A DNA stretch of 64,000 bases from Scatophagus argus (Eukaryota; Chordata; Actinopteri; Scatophagidae), in contig NC_058511.1 of assembly GCF_020382885.2 (NCBI RefSeq), forward strand, positions 6,727,501-6,791,500, given 5' to 3'. Shown here piece by piece: positions 36,101 to 51,100 of the stretch (its first letter is position 1; every line of letters starts with the position of its first letter). The position numbers and the translations under genes were made by a program. The notes beneath the pieces are model-generated. The model did no database searches, was not told the origin of the DNA, and worked only from the letters and a program-made list of their open reading frames with translations.

Positions 36101-39100
36101 TTTCCTGAAAAATATCGTCAGCAGCCCAAGTTTGAAAATGGAACATCAGGGGAGAAAAGTTATTATCTGTTAAGCCTGGAAGTGAAGTCTGTCACATTTC
36201 ACTCAAACAATCGATTATTTGACAAGGTGTAGCTCGCTGTGCTGCCACCCTGTACAAATCATCGTCAAGATTGGCTGTGAATGTTTAAAACAATGGGGAC
36301 AACTGTGGTGGTGGTGGTGGTGGTGTTTTTATTTATTTATTTGCCTTTTGGCTGAGGCTGGCACTGCACTGGAGCTGTCAAGCTGCGCAGCACAAACATG
36401 ATGACATGATCCCCCTCAACAACTGCATCCCTGGCCCCGTTTATCCTCTTAGCACTGAAAGGACAGTAAGCCAAAGCTGCATCGGTGCAGGTCATGAGGG
36501 TGGCAGTGCTCAGATGGGCCGTATCAGTTTGGGGTTCTGGCACCAAAGCCAAAGTCGCATGCTTTTGCTTTCAGGCAAATGTGGGATTCAGCTAAATCAC
36601 GCAGGGATTGTTACAGATTTTCATTGAATTTCTCCTCCCTTTTTTCCCAGGTGGTACGAAAAATGATGTGGTTGATGGACCATGTGTTCAAATACACCAA
36701 CTTTGGCCTAGTGTCCCTGATCCATGGGGACTTCTTCATCCGACAGGTAAGAGACCCACAATTGCCACCAAACACAATATTAAGTTCACTTATGTGTGAC
36801 ATGTTGCATGATTAACAAAGAGATTATTATAATTCAGTATTGCAGACAGGCTGTGTCTGAAAACAGTGTAGGTCAAAAGGAATTATACATGTTTTTTTAC
36901 TGTCCATTGGTGAAACTTTAAATGAAAACACTGATACATATGAACATGAGCAATTGTATCTGTAACTTGTTTCACAAACTGCAGATGAGGAATATGACTT
37001 ACCTAAAAAAACTGTCAGACCTGTTATTCAGCCATTAGAAGCTTAACATTAATAGGCTCTGATGCATATTGTTAACACGACACATTCGGTGAGCTTGACA
37101 ACAGGTTATTTCAGTTTGTAATTTAGCCTCAAGGCTACATAAACAGTTATCACTGGGAGGCGAATGACTCTTTTCCCTCACATGTCAACACCTCGTTTTT
37201 TCCCCCCAAAGGCCTCAAAATTTAAACATAGACCTCTCAGTCATAACCAAACTCTTAAACCTCCATGCTACTGCTGGCCTTTTTTTTCCTTCACTCTGCA
37301 AAAGTGGAGCCGCTGTCCATCTGCTCGTCCCAGCTGCACAGCAGATATGTTGGTGAGTTTCCTGCAGCCATAGCATCCTCTGAGAGGGATAAAAGAAGTG
37401 GTCAGTGGTGTGAGAGGCTTGCTGAGCCCCACTGGGTCAGGCTGACCCTTTTGTTGTAGGGGCAGTCGAACAGAGCAGCCTGCTCTGACAGGCCTGTACC
37501 TGGAGCCTGCAGACCTCCTATTGGTCGGGGAAGTCCTGGAATACCGTGCAAGTTTGAGAGGTTAATTCCAACCAGGGAACAATGATTTACTGCACATTCA
37601 CAGACAGTCAAAATATCAAAGCGTTTGGGTGGAACCACTCACGAGAAACTAAAAAGATAATTTCCTATAGTTGGCGCTCATTCCCACAACTAATGACAGC
37701 AGGCATCAACGCCGGTTTTCATCCCTTTTCTGGTGCATTGTTATGATACAGGACTCAGGATGTTGGCACATCATAAATACCCAGTTCAAGCAGCACACAA
37801 AGATCTTTCAACAGCAGTCTGCATTAAGTTTGAAAAAGAAGGCATTTTTGACAATGAATGTGACACAACAAAAAAACGCAAGCAAAAACGCTAGTTTATA
37901 ACTCACCACAGGCACACAATTTTTTTTGTAAAATGGTATTACTATAGCACAAACATCCACTTCCACAGTTACATTAGTAAACAGTAACTTCAGTGTTAAC
38001 AGTCAGTTTCAGCACAGACAGAGAACAAAGGTCTCCATGCCGATTCATCTGCTCCTGCTGTTTGTGCTTCTTGACATCAGGCTGATGTCTGCAGACGGCA
38101 GAGGCAGAGGGACTGAACAATGTTGAAGCTGCTCACCGTTCAGTCGACTTTGATTCTTCATCCCACTCAGTCAGTCTCTCTCCTGACGTTAGAAGTGAAC
38201 GTTATATGACCAAAGTGAGCCAGACATCTGGAGTCAGGGTGCACCGTTCATGTCACAGTTTAACAACTATTGTGATACAAGGCAGCAAATGAGACAAGCC
38301 ATCACCAATGGTACTTCTTGACTGTTCAAGTTTGAAAAAAGTAGCACTATGTAGGCGTTTTACACATTGTGCAAAAAAAAGAAAAAAGAAAATTTGAATT
38401 TTCCCTTATATATTTTTTTCATGGTCCTAAACAAGACGTTCTGGCAACAGCCTTAATAGGACAAAAATTTACAAATATCATTGCTTCATGTTCAACGACA
38501 TCACTCTCTGTTGATTTGTTTTGACTGAGAAAATTAATGAAAAGCCCACATGTCCCTCTCTCACTTTTTGAGCTGCACCACAGCCCTGGCAAGAGGGAAT
38601 TAAATTTTTTAGGTCATGGAAATGCTTTGCCATGGAATTTCACATCAGGCACTGCGCCGAGCGGCAGCAGGCTTGGTCATTACTGCCATCCTCGCCACAT
38701 GATCCTGTCTGGCATTCTTGTGTGTACATTCTTGACATCCTTCTCCAGAACGCGTCGCACATCCACATGGCACAGCAAGCATCTGCCCCAGCCTCCCAAG
38801 CATCTGCTGTCCACTCGTGCAGGCAGACGTGTCTCCAGCATCATTATGCACAGCACAACATGGCAGTAACACGGTTACTTATGGCACAGGGCTGTAATTT
38901 TTTGTTGGGTGGTGTTGGTATTCTCTAAAACTCAGAGAGACTCTTCAAATTAGAAACATACTTCATTATAGTATTCCCTGTTTTTAGGTTGAGGTACTAC
39001 AGAGCTATAAATTTTGTAGATGATATTTTGAATATGCTGAACTTGTGCACATCAGTCACTAGCAGCTGTCAACTTGGCTTTCTGGTCACAATTCAGCCAT

Positions 39101-42100
39101 CTAGTCATACCAAACCTTCACTGTGGAGTGAATTCAAACTGACAAAAATGATACACTATGTCTTAATGTTTAATTTTGCACTTTGCACTGTTGAGCTCAG
39201 TTACAGACACATCGTTGTAGGGGCGTAATGTTTCTGAAGCTGAGACCAAGGCTGCAATACAAATGTCTCGAGCTGTGGTCCTGAGTCAGTCTGAATCCAG
39301 TAGCAACACTGTGGGAAACATTTACTTGCATTCTTGTAGCTACAATCAAACCACAGCAACAGCTTTAAGGTCATATGTAGGTTTATGATATGTTTGAATG
39401 CCTATGTCTGTCTGTGAATCAGAGACTTTTTAGCTGCAGGTAGGATTAAATCTCCAGATTTGTATTTTTGTCAAAAATAACTGAGGTATTTATCCATCTT
39501 GCTTGTGTTGTAAACAGTCTTACTACATACAGTTGTGTACTTGTGCTCACATGACACATACAGAGTCCAGCCCAGCCATGCTAATGCATTTAAAATGACT
39601 TTTGACCAGGCCTAGCTAAAAATCAATCCTGCTCCTCCTCGTCCCGTCACTGCTAATGCTCTTAATGTTGTCAAGGCCATCATGTTTTGCATCCATTTCA
39701 GTCGTGCCATTAATGCTGCTCTGAGTGCTCCATGGTGTTCTGCATCTAACCTCTGGTTTTTGTTAGTTTGTTTTCATTTGTCTGGTTTTATATGCTGACA
39801 AAAAGCATCCATCTTATCAAGTGAATTAATTAGCACTTAGCTTCAATCACTTTCTGTCCTTAGGGCAATTAAGAAACTGAGATAATTGCACTTGTTCTGA
39901 ATGTAGTCGCCTAGTTTTAAGATCCTTCTTTAGAGGGCTAGTCGTCTGAAACAACTTAGTCTGCACTGGAATCTCTTGTGCAATAACTTGCACCTGCAAC
40001 ATCTGCAACTTAATTACCGATGGTTCATGCATTTTTATTTACTTAAGGTTACTCCTTTGTCCCAACAGGGTAAAGCTCACCGAGACAAGCAGCTGGTCTA
40101 CTTGAAAGATCACCTAGACAAATACTACCACAGCCGCGACAGGAAGTGGATAGTTCTGTTCCCTGAAGGCGGCTTCCTGCGCAAGCGGCGGGAAACCAGC
40201 CAGTTGTTTGCCAAGAAGCATTCGCTGCCCCACCTGACCCACGTCACATTGCCTCGCCTCGGGGCCACCCATGTTATCCTGAAAACTCTGTCAGCTCAGC
40301 AGGAGAATGGCAGCGTGGGCAGCGAGACTGGGATCCCTAATCAGACAGGTAGCTAATACACATGCAAAAAAAAAAAATGTTTTCTTTAATTAGGATTGGG
40401 CTGTATTCGTTTTGTGTTTTTAAGTCTGTCTGTTGGAGATCTTGATACAGGTGAAGGAAACGGAGATGGGAACTTGAGTTTGTGACTCGAGTCACACACA
40501 CTGTGACTTGAGACTTGTCCTCAACAGACTTGAGTCTTGACTCAAGAACAATCGTTAATGCTTTTGTCGCTTTAACATTAAGGAAATGTCTGACCCCTAT
40601 TGTTGTTGTACATGTGATGTGCATGGCCACAGATGATGCTACACTAGCAACACCATGTCCAGCACACCAGCAGCTGCTGAGACATTTGTCATAACCTTTA
40701 AAATCCACACAAGGCCTGAGCAAAAGAATCACTTTATGCAGCATCTGCAGTATCACAATAAAGGGTAGCGGATTGTCCAGATCAGACTTCATCAGGCACT
40801 TTAAAAGACACCTGATCAGGTGAGCTACTGTGGATGGGTAGCAAACATGTTTAGCTCAGCATCCTATGTTAGCTTGTGATTGTCTTTGTAGCTTTGTAAT
40901 TTTCATTCTTATGTATGTGTCCCCTGTGTCACATCACATCTTAAAATGAGACAGAACTGCATGCGAGCTTCAGAAGCCTCAGCTACTACTCTCATTGCTG
41001 TGAGGTGAAAACGTTTTCAAATTAACAGGAATCTGGAAGAGGCTTTTTTTTTGTGATTGACGGCAGTTAATTTGAAATGCTAAAATTGATTTTGAATCTA
41101 TTGAGTTAAGCCTTCTGCTTTATGAATCATTGAATTTGAAGGTGTTCTTTGATGTTTCCGAGGTATCTGGGTCTGAAAAAGTAGAATGCTATTTCTGGGG
41201 AGGTCTGGCAGAAATCATATTTTTTTTCTGTCTTTACTTCACAGGCTCTGTGAACTCTCCTGCTCCATTGTGTACTGTAGTTCTTGATCAAATGTGGTCT
41301 TGCGTTTGCTTGAAGGCCAGGGATGCAGCATGCTTCAAACACGAAGCATTAAATCATCTCCTCTGTGTCCCTCTGTCCTCGGGGAGTCCTGTTTTAAATG
41401 AAAGGTGACTGGTAGTGAAGATTGCCAGGAGAGGAAAGGATGACATATGCAGAGGTGCCAGAAATTGCATCAAGGTCCCTGAAACCCCAGTGGGTATTTG
41501 CAATAGAGTAATTTTTCTGTCTAGAGACCAGCCCTAAATACAGCCAGTGAGCAAGAAGGTAACTGTGCAATTAACAACCTTTCCAAGTCAAATTTCTGTT
41601 TTGGTTTTATTTGCAACAACAATTATCTATTCACATATAATTTTATATATATATATTATTAATACTACGTCCATATCGTCTTAGGATGGATTCACATATT
41701 ATACTGTCGTGGTTGTTTGCAGTGAAGGTGATCCATTTCTTCCATTTTCTGTGAAAGGTCTTCCTGTTATTCCTCAGGAGAAACGGCAACTTTTCTGCCA
41801 CAAATGCATCTTTTAATACGTACAACCCAAGTTTATGTTATTAAATTTTTGTAGGCAACCAGTAAAATTTTTACAAAAATACAGTTTGCTTCTTAATACT
41901 ACTACTTCCTCTGTTATTAGTCTAAGATGCAATATCTTTCTGTCCTCAGGGATCTGACCTGAAACTCGAATGAAAATTTACAAAAAAAATAATGATAATT
42001 AAGCATGTTTATTATACTGTCTGGACTTGGTAGGGTATTAACCCCTTAAATCTGAATGTGGGACTAATCTAAAAATGCATGTTGATGGTTTTTCCAAGCA

Positions 42101-45100
42101 AAATTATCCACATAACTCAGCAAACCTCCTTCTCCTTGGAACCCTCTGCAGCAAAAAGCACAGCATTAAAATGGCTATAAACCTGCAAAAGCAATGAGTC
42201 CCCCATGCCTGTGCACACTGCACACTCAGTTTACCCAGCGGATTCTCCTGGCTTTCGTTCAAAATCCATTTTAAGAGTGTGCTGTGTTAATAGTAATTTA
42301 GAGAGACTTTGGGCCAGCATTATTAAGAATGTGGTTCAGGGACTTTCGCCTTCCACAAGTTTGCTAACACAGCTCTGTGTCCTACAGCCTCAGCATTAAC
42401 GGCAAGATGCTGTCAGTTTATCCCTCTACGACTGACTGTCAGACCAAAGGAGAAGCATCTCTTAATCGGCCATCGTAAAGTTTAGATAAAGGGGAGTACA
42501 GCTTAATTTTATGTGCTAAATGATGTGCTGCTCGTACATGTTTTTCTCTACGCTTTTCTGCTAATTTAGCACAAAGTCTTTAGCACAAAGTCTCTAACAA
42601 ATGCTGACGACAGTAGATTTTTAAACGTTTTAGGGTTTTGTACATGTCCATCCTTTTCACGCACACATTATATTTTTCCCTGCTTTTGTTTACTGTAGTT
42701 CCAGTTCATACCCCAGTTCTCTCCTTGTGTCCTCTCCTCTGTGCTTGCAGCACGGAGGGGGTGCTGGTTTCTGCAGTGGGGCTTGTCCTTCCACTTGAAT
42801 CTACCTAATGGCATGACAACCTAGGGCAAGAAAAAAAAGACACATGTACACCTACCCAGAAGAGCGCTATGTCCCTCGCTATTCTGTGTGTGTGTCTGGC
42901 TGATCAAAGACATGGCTACGTCTCCCACTGACCCTCCCCGATGCTCTGCAGAGGTGCCCAGAGCTTGCTGACTCACTCAGAGATAAATGGGCCACATGGA
43001 GAAAATAGGATGTAAATGTGCGTGCCTCTATGTATCAGCCATGCAGTGTCAACTGGGCTAAAATACACTGCACAGTGCAAATACAAAGCACCTGGGTCGC
43101 TGGTCGCCAGTGTAGTTCACAGTCTGCAGGCAGGCTCCGATTGCAGCTAAGGCTGATAAGGTGTATGTGTTATAATAAAAAGTATTTACAGTTGGCAGGT
43201 AAGCAAAGTTCACAGTTGTGAGTGATTAAGGCTGGGTTTGGAGTTCCATGTGAACCAAAGGCAAATGTGTTTGATAGCACCAACCAATCAGAGGCAATTT
43301 TCGCCCACGTTTCAGTCAGTGGGAGGGACCAATCTTGGCTTGAAGTGTTGTTATTGGCTGGCAGAATGGCCTGATAGAGAGCCAGATATCTGCCAGTGTA
43401 TTTCCTTCCTCTAACCATTCACAGAAGGACAGGGCCTCTCTGATGTCATTTCAAATTACCACGACTCCTGTTATTACAGTATTGTTTGTCACAGCATATA
43501 GGGCACCAGCGACCTTGGCTCAGGGCCCTGGTCTTTGGCCGGCCGCTCACGGGAGGCGATGGCTGCCTTTCAGCACGCTTAGACAGAAATCTGGATCCAA
43601 TTACCCACATGTGGATAGATGTGCTGTTAGCCAGTCCCATCAATACCAAGGATGCATATCAAGTCACTGTAACATTGGTATAAATGACCCAGCACTTGCC
43701 TCAGCATCATTTTTTGTCTTTTCTTGCTTTTGCCTTATCTGTTGTTTTGAAACAATGCTGTAATGCTGAGTAAACACAGGTGTGCACTCTTAAACATGTT
43801 GTGTCATCCATAATCCTCTGCCCACTATCTAGCATTCAAAATGGATTGGACTTTGTTGTCTACTATGTTTTGGCATTGTTTGTTGAGAGGAAGGAACTGT
43901 GACTGACAAGGTGTCCCTATCAATATGTACAAACAGCCGTGATCATAGCATACTTAATCAAATGAACTGTGTGTTTGTAAACCATATGTGTCAGTCCCAC
44001 ATGAATTTGGCGATATCTCTGTCACGCTCTTCTTCCCCCTCACCGAGCATTTTTCTGTTTTCTGTAAGCGTGTGAAAAGGTTGAAATTATGACTTGTTAA
44101 CAACATTCCCTGTTTTTACTGCTGTAGACACTGACTGAGTGTAATGTGTAACATGGCTGACCTGTTGTAAACTTTTGCATTGCCTCGTCACATAGGCCGA
44201 ATAGAGGAGGCATTGTACTTGAGGGAAGTGCTCTGTTGCACATTGACAGCAGCCTGGGCTGTGACGTCAGTCAGGCAGTCAAAAATGTTGCACTGCTTCA
44301 CATCAGCCTTAGTTTAGATGTGTCCATGCTGACTGTAGCTTCTCGCAACCTTCTTCAGCGTAAAGGATCACTCAGCATTTAGTTAATGCACTTATGTAGC
44401 ACTTCAGGTGTTAAAACTGTTAAAGGTTTCATGTTTTTGCGTCCTGTGCAAAGACAAGCCCGAGCCTGTTTAGGATTGCAGAGCTCCTTTACTAAGTGCA
44501 GGGGGAAGCATCAGAAGTGAAGAAATATGGCTTTCAACATAGTGAATGTTGTGGTTGTGGTTCAGCTCTTGTATGTTTCTTAAGATTTACCACTCCCAGC
44601 AGTGACATACATTGACGTGCTGTGGAAAGTGTTTGAGTCAGTCTCAGTGCAGCAGATTTCAAGTGAATAATGGAGGTTTAATGAAGAGAAAACTCATCAT
44701 TCTTATCATACACAATTTTTCATCTGTTATATTTCAGTCTTGTTTGTGGTTAGATGCAGGTGAGCACAGAGCTGACCCTGCATAATGTGCATAAATACTC
44801 GCACACCTGCGCTCTTGCAGCTGACAAATTTGTATCGGGTGTTTACCTTTTTCTCTTCTTCTCCACCTGTCTTCCTTTCTGTCTTCTCTGCCTCACTCTG
44901 CCATAAATGGAGAGTGAGAAATTTCAGGCTTTCTTTTGGTAAAATAACAAGATATTGATGTGAAAATGTTTCTTTACGCTGACTCATAAATAGCTGCCAG
45001 CCAAGTTCTGTCAAGTTAGGACTTCAGCTGTTAAGACTGTGTTTTCCATCACTTTGGCAGGTAACCAGCCTTCCTTTGGCTGCACTGCTGTCATGTAAAA

Positions 45101-48100
45101 AATCTCCAGGAACAGCAAGGAGTTCAAAATACTTGTTCTTCAACAGAACAGCCAGAGTTCAGCGTCTGTGATGGCATGCATCTGATTTATGGAAATGTCA
45201 TTGAATTTATACCAGCTGTTGGGCTGCTGTCCTTGACATCAGAGCCTTGTTGGTTGTGGTCAGGTGGCATGTTCTAGCCCAGATCCCTGCCTTTGAAACG
45301 AGTCCTGACTCTCTCTCTCTCTCTCTCTCTGCATTTGTGTTTCCTCTGTACAGGTAATAAACGTAAAGGCCTGCAGTGGGTAATAGATGTTACTATAGCT
45401 TACCCGAAAGCAAGACCCATGGACATTCAGACCTGGATCTTTGGCTACAGGCCTCCTACAGTCACGCATGTGCACTACAGGTAAGAATAAACCTCACCTC
45501 TCCATCTATCCAAGGTACCTTGTTTTCAAAACTGGAATTTCTCATTCACACGAGACAGGAACACAAGAGCTATTTTTACTATGCAAATTTATTGTGCAGC
45601 CAGCATGCAAACACACTGCATGACATGAAAATGTACCGCATTACATCATGAAATAAGTTCAACATAATGTCAATCGTTTTGTGTCATTGATGCATTTTAA
45701 ACATTTGAGATTAGCATTAGTGCTTTCCAGCCATTATTGCTAGTGAACTGTAATGTTTTATAATGGGAAGATCTATCCATATCTATGTCTTCAAAACAAA
45801 CTAGAGAAAAATATAGATTTCCTTCATACGGGGAATCTGTATTACCAGAGAGTCCCATCATGGGTCTGTAATAGAGTTACAAGTCATTTAGGTTTGGTAC
45901 AAGGAGACTTTGAGACTCTTTACTGTTCATGTGACTCATTTATATCGAGGAGGACCTTGAGGACTGTCCACCCACTGATAGCACTGCAGAAGTTTAACTT
46001 TAACAGGGCCACTTTTGAAGAGTCTCAAGGTGTGTTCATGTGTGGCAAGCAGACACATGTGATAATGTAGTCATCTCATGTTTGTTACATGTCTGCTTTT
46101 GCTCTGTGTTGATTGTGGGTAGCTTTGTCTGAGGTCTTTTTTATTCCCATTTTATATAATGTGTTAAATTGGAATTCAGAGTAAGGATGGAGTATTCACA
46201 TGCACATATAAAATGACTTTTTAAGCATTTACAGAGACTCTGTCCCTGTTGTGTTTTTTTTAAAAAACTGTTGTTTTAGAAGTGAAACAAGTGGTTTGTT
46301 AATTAACAGAGACTGTTTGAACTGTTGGTTGGACAAAACCCACAATTTGAAAATAACACCTTGGACTTACTGCTGGTGCACAAGTACTTGGAAGTGATAT
46401 GTTTTTGTGTGAATGTGACGATGGCAATACACAAAGGAATTTTAGTTAGTGATATCCTCGGTAGTAACCTTACTTGGTTTCAAATGACATGAATGAAATG
46501 TTAACTTGCAATGTAAGATCTTGGGAAAAAAAATGCAGGCTGTAATAAAAACAACCGACGGCCAAAATTTTGTAGCCAAGAATATTTCTGCTGTTATGCA
46601 AAATGAATGCATTTGCCCCTCCATGTTGTCATGCTGTCGGTGCCCTCCAGGTCCCCTCTGATGCTAATCCATCCACTCAAGGATATGAAGAAGGTGTGCC
46701 AGGATTAGATTTTCTGTGGACTCGGGTCAAGTTAAATGTGGCCCTCTGTGAATAGTCTTGAGAGGGTATATCAGTGGGGATGTGTCCAGGCTCAAGCAGC
46801 AGTCATCACGTATAAGTTATCTTGACCCTTAATGCTTTCCATCGCCCCTCAACAACCTCGTGAGACAGCCCATGTGTGTGTTCACCTCATGGGTGCGGGG
46901 TGAGTCAGGGCAAAGTAAAAGGTGATTTATGAACACCTGGCTTGCCGGCCCCTCTCTGGAGGCTTCTCTGCCCACTTGGACTAAAGCTAAGGACTCATTA
47001 AGTCTGTAATTAGACGAACAGAGGATGCACTAGTCCCATCCCACCTCAGGGACGCTCTAATCAGCCATTGACACAATCAGCTTCTCTCGCTTGGTCAGCA
47101 GCTCTGCAGCCTGGGGATGGACAGGAAGGCACCCAACCAAGCTAAAGACACAGCTGTTCCTGTTACAAGTGTGCACACTCAGTTCCAGCCGTGTAGATGA
47201 CGCTGATCATACAGAAGTTGGGCTCATGCTGGTACAGGTGCAGAGTCAACAAGGGGATTAATGAGCCTGCTGAGAACGCTGTGGGGGAGTGAGCAATATG
47301 ATGCACTTTTGGTGATGCAGATAGGAAAGGCAGCTAGACGAGTGTGCCACCCAACAACAGCATTTCTGCAAGGAGTGCAGTGTTTTTTTTTCACCAGGAT
47401 AGAAATTATAACATCTATAGGATATTATGGAATTTTGAGAGCTAAGGTTCCACTGCACAGCACTTTATTAGCTGAGTTTTTAGGGTTGGGCATAATCGGA
47501 GCACCATAAATAATAAAACAGCCACACAGAAGTCATAATACACTAAACAAAGAGATTAGTCCAACCAACCATATCCAACATCATTCACATCATCAATAAT
47601 GATCATGTAACAGCAACATAAAACAGATCTATTATTGAGAAGATGTTAATGATTTTTGGTCATTGGTTGTAATGTTGTAAGAATTAAAATCAGGCTTTTT
47701 GAGGTGTTTTGTAAGACTACGTGTTGCCCTCTTTTATGTTAAAGTTTGTTTTTTTCAGTGCCACAAAACTTGACAAACTTCAGACCAGAGAAGTCAGGGA
47801 ATTTTGTAAATTTAATTGGTCATTTCACCAAAATGTTACACTAATGTTCAAACTGAGACACAAAATAGTGATGAAGAGCCAACGTGATGTGATAAAATAA
47901 AATTTTCAAATAGAGCTATCAATAGTGTTGCTACCCTGGGTGGCATAAATCAAATTAAAAACCAATCCAACTGAATCAGTAATGAATAATATCCAACATA
48001 TTTCTGATAAAATTCATTGAATTGTGCATCAGAAATATTATGGGGAACATTGTTCCTGTTGATGTTGGCAGGAAAGCTGCTGCAGATTAAATTAAAAGTT

Positions 48101-51100
48101 GTGATGTCAGTGCTGACCTGGGAATTAACAGTAACAAAGTTTTCAGTGATGTATTGAAGAAACTGAGGTCACCCTACGTCATCGTCATGCTCTCCTGATG
48201 ACTTCAGAATTGATAGTTTTATCAGAAAGCCTGCAGAACAGAGAATCATCTGTCCTCACAGACAGTGTAAGAGCCATGACACCAAGCACAGCGTCGGCCC
48301 GTTGGCCCTCATCGGCGATTCAGCAGGTTGAATCTGCAGATTGGGTGTTGCTCCCCGACTTGCTGTTCAGCTTAGCAAATCATTGATTTCACCCATTTTG
48401 TTTCTGCACCCTCCTCTTCTACCAGAAAAAGACCAAAATCTGTTGTGCCAGATTCCAGGTTAGCCTAGAAACAGTTAGCTCATTTTGTACTGTGTTTCTT
48501 TATATTTCTGATTTCTTTCTTGGATTATAAATACAGACTTGTATTTCCTCCCCTTGCAGACACTGAAAGTTGATGCGTGTCAGGCGTTAGCTAGAACTCA
48601 GCCGTAGTCTTTGTGGTGTGTTCAAGTCCAACAGTTGAACAGAATCCATGAAGCGTTTGATCACCTTTTGCAGTCGTGTCAGGGCCCGGCTTCCTATGTG
48701 AGCTGACCTTGACAGATCGCCTTCCTCCTCCTGCGTTATCTTTTTTTTTTTTTTGTTACGGAGCTGTATAGATTACTACAGCGCCTGGGCTTCAGCTTCA
48801 AAACAGGCAGCTGAGCATTGAGTAATATTCTAGATGAATCTGCACTGAACGCTCTGCACTTTTTTTTTTTTTTTTAATCCTTCCACCTCCCCCTTCCTCT
48901 CACTGCCTCCAGTCCTCACCCCTCTGCCTCACCCTCCCTCGCTGTGTCTCCTGCCCTCTCCCCATATAATCTCAGTCTTCCAGATTGCAGCATCATAAGC
49001 CCTCTGTGAATGGCAGATGGGAGAGTTAGGTGGGCGTATGGAGGCCAAGGGAGGGCAGTAGTGGGTGTTAAATACATTGAAATCCTTTTCTTTTAGATGC
49101 ACCTTCTCCGCTCTTTTTTTTTTTTTTTTTAGCTGCTGTGTGCGTTTGTGAAAGCTGGTGTTTGAAAATATCTGTGACATGATTTATGGAGTCCGAGTCT
49201 GCGTGGTCATCACAGGGATGCTTTCGAGCTGCACACCTGGCTTTCTCTCTGAGACAAGGCGCTCACACAGAATTGTTGAGCTTGCAGCCAAACTGCTTTC
49301 TTAAGATATCTGAGGCAGATTTTCTTTTCCTCTAAGCACTCTGTGTAAAGGTTACAGAGTCTCAAGTCGATAGATGTAAATCTGACAGATTTCTTCCTTT
49401 TTTATTTTTTTACTGTAGTTCATTCAGCACCTTACTCAGGATCAATATCTCCTATACCCACGTTTTACCTGTGAAGGTAATGAGTGCCTTGGTGATTAGA
49501 GATAGTGTCTTGGGATAATGAATGAGTGGAGATATTTTTTTTCCTTCAAAGCTTACAGCTTTCAGAGGACATTTGTCATCATAGAAACCTATTACAGGAG
49601 TCATCCCCCACCCATATTCACTCTGTTCGGTGGAGAATGGACAGAATCCTCCTCAAGAGGTGTCAGAGTTCAGACCACATCATCTGAGGTCAAAGGCTGG
49701 GTGCATGCAGGTCTTCAGAAAATGGGTTTGTTCAAACACAAGCCTTCAAATAACCCTTAAAATGAATCTGAATTTACTTACTACATGTGCCGGTTAATTT
49801 TATTTTTTTGTATCCAGTAGTGGACTGTCAGGAGACATTATACACCTATGAACTAAAAGTGGGATTATTACAACAGTGTATTGTGCATTCAGGAGGCTGT
49901 TCAATCCTTGTTATGGAGTCGACTTGCTAGCTACACCAACTAGTAACCTCATCGTCTGGAGACATGAGTCTACTAGTGGCCATGTGCTGATGTGCTAATG
50001 ACAGCTTCAGTTGGTTAATGTTTTAATTTGCTTGTTTGAGTCCAGGCCATGTCAGTTTAATTCATTACTGTTGTTATGAATTATTTTGTACTGCTGGGAA
50101 ATACAAAAAAATGTGATATTATGATCAGAAATAATTCTAGGCTGAATTCTCCCTCCATGTTTTTATATCACTCTTGAATACTTGCTGATATGACTGTGAA
50201 ATGGGTATTAAATTGCATTCTGTGTGATGTTATAAACATCTCAAACAGTCTTAAATCTAACTTAGTGACACTATGGAAACCCCTGAAGATTCAGAGTATT
50301 TGTCATACCTCAGAGTTAAACTACTCCATCACAAGTCCTGCATTCACAATCTTGCATAAAAGCACTGAAGTATCATCAAGTACCATCTGGCCCGATCATA
50401 ACGGCCGTGGTTGACCCACATTAACACAGTGTTTTTGTTAGTGTTGTAATAGAAATTCAGTGTTTCCACAAGCATTTACGTTAACACCTTCCCTTCAGGC
50501 TGTCTCTAAGAAAGTTCAGAGCATTGTGGAGATGAGGAATATTTGCAAACTTGTATTCAAGTGATGGCAGGTCTGTTTTCATGTTTGTCTTTGTCAGGGA
50601 TGTCCTACTTCTTTACAGTTAAACCGACCTCAAACATGCTCCCTCTTTAATAGCAGGGTGTGCTGACATCTGTGTGACCATAAAGTCACACACCTGTGAC
50701 AGTAGGTTTATTGTCCTTTACTTCTGACCTCTGCACTAATAAGAGGTTGATGCTCCCAGGTTTGACTGTTATTAACCCCGTCTCTGCTCCTCCCCACACC
50801 CTCAACAGCAACATTCTGTCAGAATGGTCACGTTGACCAGGTGAAAGTGTGCCGCTGCCACATGGACACAGGCATCAGTGTGGGCGTTAGGGGAACAAAT
50901 CCCAATCAAATACAAAACGGTCACTTTGGTCACAACTACAGCCTGGGTCTGTTGGTCCTGTGTTCATGCAACATATTACAAACTAAGAGGTATGAAGATG
51001 AGCTTACAGTTTTGTTGATGGTCATCTTTCAACATTAGCACTTTACAGCCTCTGATTATATGCTTTTATATTCTCTGGTCTACCATGTTTAGGAAATGAT

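Larger units (their letters stand above)
40349..45353 (+). other. lpgat1: lpgat1 intron between coding exons 4 and 5
   Basis: Donor GTAGCT at 40349 and acceptor TGTACAG ending at 45353. The CT run at 45309-45330 serves as part of the polypyrimidine tract. A hAT-like remnant with a BED-type zinc-finger relic is at 40480-40815. No other supported feature was found. Confidence 0.8.

Noticed and set aside
38537..38928. Overlapping open frames on both strands in lpgat1 intron 3
   Set aside because: The local GC content explains the lack of stops. There is no family resemblance and no consistent splice sites.
40337..40792. 151-residue minus-strand open frame overlapping the end of lpgat1 exon 4
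   Set aside because: It is the complement of the hAT-like remnant and the intron start. The BED-like residues are on the plus strand, and this frame has no domain or splice context.
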